A stretch of 64,000 bases of DNA from Anaerobaca lacustris. Its GTDB lineage: Bacteria > Planctomycetota > Phycisphaerae > Sedimentisphaerales > Anaerobacaceae. Below the pieces are notes generated by a model that was not told where the DNA came from, made no database searches, and saw only the letters and a list, made by a program, of their open reading frames with translations. The stretch covers positions 124,001 through 188,000 of the forward strand of contig NZ_JASCXX010000002.1 in assembly GCF_030012215.1 (NCBI RefSeq), in the 5' to 3' direction. Below, piece by piece: positions 61,674 to 64,000 of the stretch. The position numbers and the translations under genes were made by a program. Numbering within the stretch: position 1 is the first letter of the stretch; each line of letters starts with the position of its first letter.

Positions 61674-63131
61674 ATGGCTAAGGTACTGCTGATCAACCCC
61701 CCCTGGTACGTATTGTTGGGCATGTCTTCGTCATCCGTTCCCGTTGGCTTGATCAGTCTGGCCGGCTCGCTCAAAGCGGCCGGTCACGATGTGGCTATCT
61801 TCAATCCGGATCTCTTCGGGAGTCTGTACGCGTCTGAGTTGGACCTGCTGAACACGAATGACCGATACATTCAACGGCTTGAGGATCGGTCGGATCCCGT
61901 GTGGCGCCGGGTTCGCGAGCGATTGCTGGAATTCGATCCTGACGTTGTCGGTGTGCATGTCAAGACGCCGTCCTGGGCCTCCGGATGTATGGTGGCATGT
62001 ATTGCCAAGGAAGTCAATCCCCGTGTGATGACCGTTTGTGGCGGGCCGCATGTGAGCTGCGTCCCCGAAGATGTCACTTACGCCACTGGGTTTGACTACG
62101 GCGTCCTGGGTGAGGGTGAACATGCCATGGTCCGCCTTATCGAGGCCAGTTCATGCGACGAACGGGCTCGCATCTCCGGCATTCTCGCATTCAGGGATGG
62201 ATCAAGCCGAGGTGCATCATGTGCGATGATCGAGAACCTCGATGTGCTGCCTCTGGACGGACGCGAGGCGCTGATGGATGTGGACAGCTACGACAAGCTC
62301 GGGCTTGGCGCCCTCATGACGGCCAGGGGATGCCCCTTCCCATGCAAGTACTGTGCCTCACACAAGATATGGGGAAGAAAGGTACGCTATCGTTCGCCGG
62401 AAAACGTGTTGGCCGAGATCGATCTCCTGGTCAATGAGTACGGTTTGAACTATTTCGAGTTCTGCGACGACACCTTCACTGTGAACGAGCGGCGGGCCAG
62501 GATGATCTGTGACATGCTGGCCCGGCGATATGGCAACCTGCAATGGAAATGCACGACACGCTGTGACTGCATCAGTTCAGAGCTGCTGGCATCCATGAAG
62601 CGTGCAGGTTGTTCCGAGGTCTCCATCGGAGTCGAGTCCGGCAGCCCCCGCATTCTCGATTGGATCAAGAAGAACGAAACCAGAGAACAGATAGCCGAAG
62701 GATGCCGACTGTTGCGGGCAGCCAGAATCCCATTCGTGGCGTTCATTATGATCGGATTTCCCACGGAGACAGTGGACGAAGCCTGGGAAACGCTTCATTT
62801 TGCCAAGGCTCTTGGGGCAGATTCGTTGTGCGGCAGTATCGCGACTCCGTATCCGGGCACGAGGATGTATGAATGGGCGGTCGAGGCGGACAAGGTTCCA
62901 CACGAGGGCGATTGGCACAAGTACTACCATCAGAGTGGCAGTATGGGGCTTTGGGATGTGGAGCCGGGGACCGCAAGATCGGTCATCCATGAATGGTTCA
63001 CGCAGATCGAGGCCTACAATCAGCGTCCGACTCGCTTGACCCGGCGCTTTCTGACGAAGTTCAAAGGCGATCCCGTCGGCACCATACGCCGGGCCGGCTC
63101 TGTCCTACATAGGAAACTGGCCAACCGATGA
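61674..63131 (+). CDS. B12-binding-domain radical SAM protein
   Basis: 485 residues. An N-terminal cobalamin-binding-like domain (KVLLINPPWYVLLGMSS, SLAGSLKAAGHDVAIFNPDL, VVGVHVKTPS, VCGGPHVSCVPED, GEGEHAM) precedes the radical SAM barrel. The CxxxCxxC site is ARGCPFPCKYCASHKIW (Cys220, 224, 227), followed by GYFEFCDDTFTVNERRARMI-like text and the SAM-binding SIGVESGSPRILDWIKKN. B12-radical SAM enzymes methylate or rearrange unactivated carbons. In an EPS operon it may modify a sugar or lipid. ATG 61674 has GAAAGGAG eight bases upstream; its stop overlaps the next gene as ATGA. Confidence 0.92.
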   Translation: MAKVLLINPPWYVLLGMSSSSVPVGLISLAGSLKAAGHDVAIFNPDLFGSLYASELDLLNTNDRYIQRLEDRSDPVWRRVRERLLEFDPDVVGVHVKTPSWASGCMVACIAKEVNPRVMTVCGGPHVSCVPEDVTYATGFDYGVLGEGEHAMVRLIEASSCDERARISGILAFRDGSSRGASCAMIENLDVLPLDGREALMDVDSYDKLGLGALMTARGCPFPCKYCASHKIWGRKVRYRSPENVLAEIDLLVNEYGLNYFEFCDDTFTVNERRARMICDMLARRYGNLQWKCTTRCDCISSELLASMKRAGCSEVSIGVESGSPRILDWIKKNETREQIAEGCRLLRAARIPFVAFIMIGFPTETVDEAWETLHFAKALGADSLCGSIATPYPGTRMYEWAVEADKVPHEGDWHKYYHQSGSMGLWDVEPGTARSVIHEWFTQIEAYNQRPTRLTRRFLTKFKGDPVGTIRRAGSVLHRKLANR

Positions 63132-64000
63132 GATCACATACTGTTCATTCATCAGTAAGGACCGCATCCATCCTGGACTCTGGTCTACCGCAAGAAGGAA
63201 TTGGCGTTCAACTGCGGGTGGTGCCGTATCCGTATCGGGCGATGCTGGCGATTTGCAGCGATCTGGACGAGACGCCCGACCGGCATGCGTATTGGGAGAT
63301 CATGCGATTTCTGAACACCACGGAACAGACGGCGATGGGGCCCGGCGTGGGGCTCGAGGTCGGCAATACGATCTATTTCGACATGCCACCCGACCAGTTC
63401 GCCTACTGGAACACCGACGACGCCGGCCGGGAGATGGTCCGAACACTGATTCGGAGCGGGCATGTCGATTGCCTGCACTCCTATGGCGATCTGGCTACAA
63501 CACGCGGGCATGCGGGCAGGGCGTTGGATGAGCTGGCTCGGCATGACTGCAAACTCCAGGTCTGGGTCGATCATGGCACGGCAGCGACGAATCTCGATCC
63601 GGACATCATGCACGGCCACGGCGACGAGGTCGGTCACGAGGCCTATCACGCCGATCTGACGACCGACTACGGCGTCCAATACGTCTGGCGGGGACGCGTC
63701 ACGAGCGTGATCGGACAGGATGTTCGTCCCCGCTTGCGCGGTATCTTCGATGGGACACATCCGGTGGCATCCGGGCGGACGCTGCTGAAGGAGGCGGCCA
63801 AGCACAGGCTCGCCCAGGCCGGCAACACGAAGTATGCCATGCACGGGCCCAATGAGACGCTGCGTCGTACGACGCTGCGGGATGGCAGGGGCGTGTACGA
63901 ATTCATGCGGTGCAACCCGCACTGGGGCGGCGTCAGCTCGTGCGACCAGGGCCGGCATATCGGCAAGGTTCTGACACACAACATGCTGGACCATCTCGTC
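63128..64000 (+). CDS. NodB-like/polysaccharide-processing protein, 3' end outside window
   Basis: 291 residues are visible, reading open to the window edge. ATG 63128 overlaps the TGA of the radical SAM gene. Features: LAICSDLDETPDRHAYWE near residue 40 (Asp cluster), GHVDCLHSYGDLATTRGHAG near 115 (His-rich, HxxxxH-like), LQVWVDHGTAATNLDPDIMH with GHGDEVGHEAYHADL, and YAMHGPNETLRRTTLRDG. Asp followed by His-Gly motifs resemble the polysaccharide deacetylase/NodB layout, but the match is loose. Being the last visible gene of the EPS locus, it probably acts on the polymer. Family call is tentative. Confidence 0.55.
   Translation, partial: MRSHTVHSSVRTASILDSGLPQEGIGVQLRVVPYPYRAMLAICSDLDETPDRHAYWEIMRFLNTTEQTAMGPGVGLEVGNTIYFDMPPDQFAYWNTDDAGREMVRTLIRSGHVDCLHSYGDLATTRGHAGRALDELARHDCKLQVWVDHGTAATNLDPDIMHGHGDEVGHEAYHADLTTDYGVQYVWRGRVTSVIGQDVRPRLRGIFDGTHPVASGRTLLKEAAKHRLAQAGNTKYAMHGPNETLRRTTLRDGRGVYEFMRCNPHWGGVSSCDQGRHIGKVLTHNMLDHLV

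Overview
The window is GC-rich bacterial DNA, densely coded on both strands. Its gene content points to a Planctomycetota bacterium, most likely of the Phycisphaerae/Sedimentisphaerales type. The signs are a giant secreted beta-helix protein with a dockerin-like module, a tandem DUF1080 protein, a Tat-exported sugar-isomerase-like protein, a two-module GH43 enzyme, a DUF1570 peptidase-like protein, an 'ANRxNAQKSTGPRT' family protein and a tiny CxxC protein. This assignment is inference from gene content; no rRNA or tRNA gene was seen.

Layout. 1-5782: 3' part of a giant surface beta-helix gene. 5951-8690 (-): aroC-like and aroA. 8918-15936: polysaccharide-related secreted proteins (Tat isomerase-like, DUF1080, GH43) with a small PD-(D/E)XK protein and an orphan addiction-module component between them. 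16259-17963: two-gene ABC-2 exporter. 18067-28293: single-gene housekeeping and transport functions (NhaC-type antiporter, small lipoprotein, SeqA-N-like protein, four-CBS protein, Fe-alcohol dehydrogenase, AbgT transporter, M48 lipoprotein protease, HI0933-type flavoprotein). 28342-32182: a lipoprotein, a DUF1570 peptidase and a PRC-barrel protein.

32505-40120 is a compact, partly overlapping run on the + strand built around polyphosphate: HD protein, guanylate-kinase-like protein, CHAD protein, metallophosphoesterase-HD fusion, Ppx/GppA with C-terminal HD, and polyphosphate kinase Ppk1. A small CxxC protein, a PilZ protein and a ferritin-like protein follow. An array of CTAAC-like half-sites repeated every 11 bp lies upstream of the first gene, and a shorter array with the same spacing lies upstream of the ferritin-like gene. 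This is the geometry of PhoB-type boxes and suggests phosphate control. Three related HD domains in one cluster make this the best candidate for an undescribed system.

41929-45921 (-) holds a fused membrane protein and RecQ. From a consensus-like promoter at 46096 to the end of the window runs an exopolysaccharide locus: WecG-type transferase, Wzc-type tyrosine kinase, toroid protein, Wzy-like polymerase/ligase, sulfotransferase, flippase, GT4, methyltransferase, deacetylase, two more GT4, B12-radical SAM protein and a NodB-like protein cut by the window edge. Its roughly 390-nt leader contains a three-tier nested hairpin and an internal intrinsic terminator before the first gene, so it looks like a transcription-attenuation leader. 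Many genes in the second half overlap by four bases (GTGA, ATGA, TTGA), which implies translational coupling.
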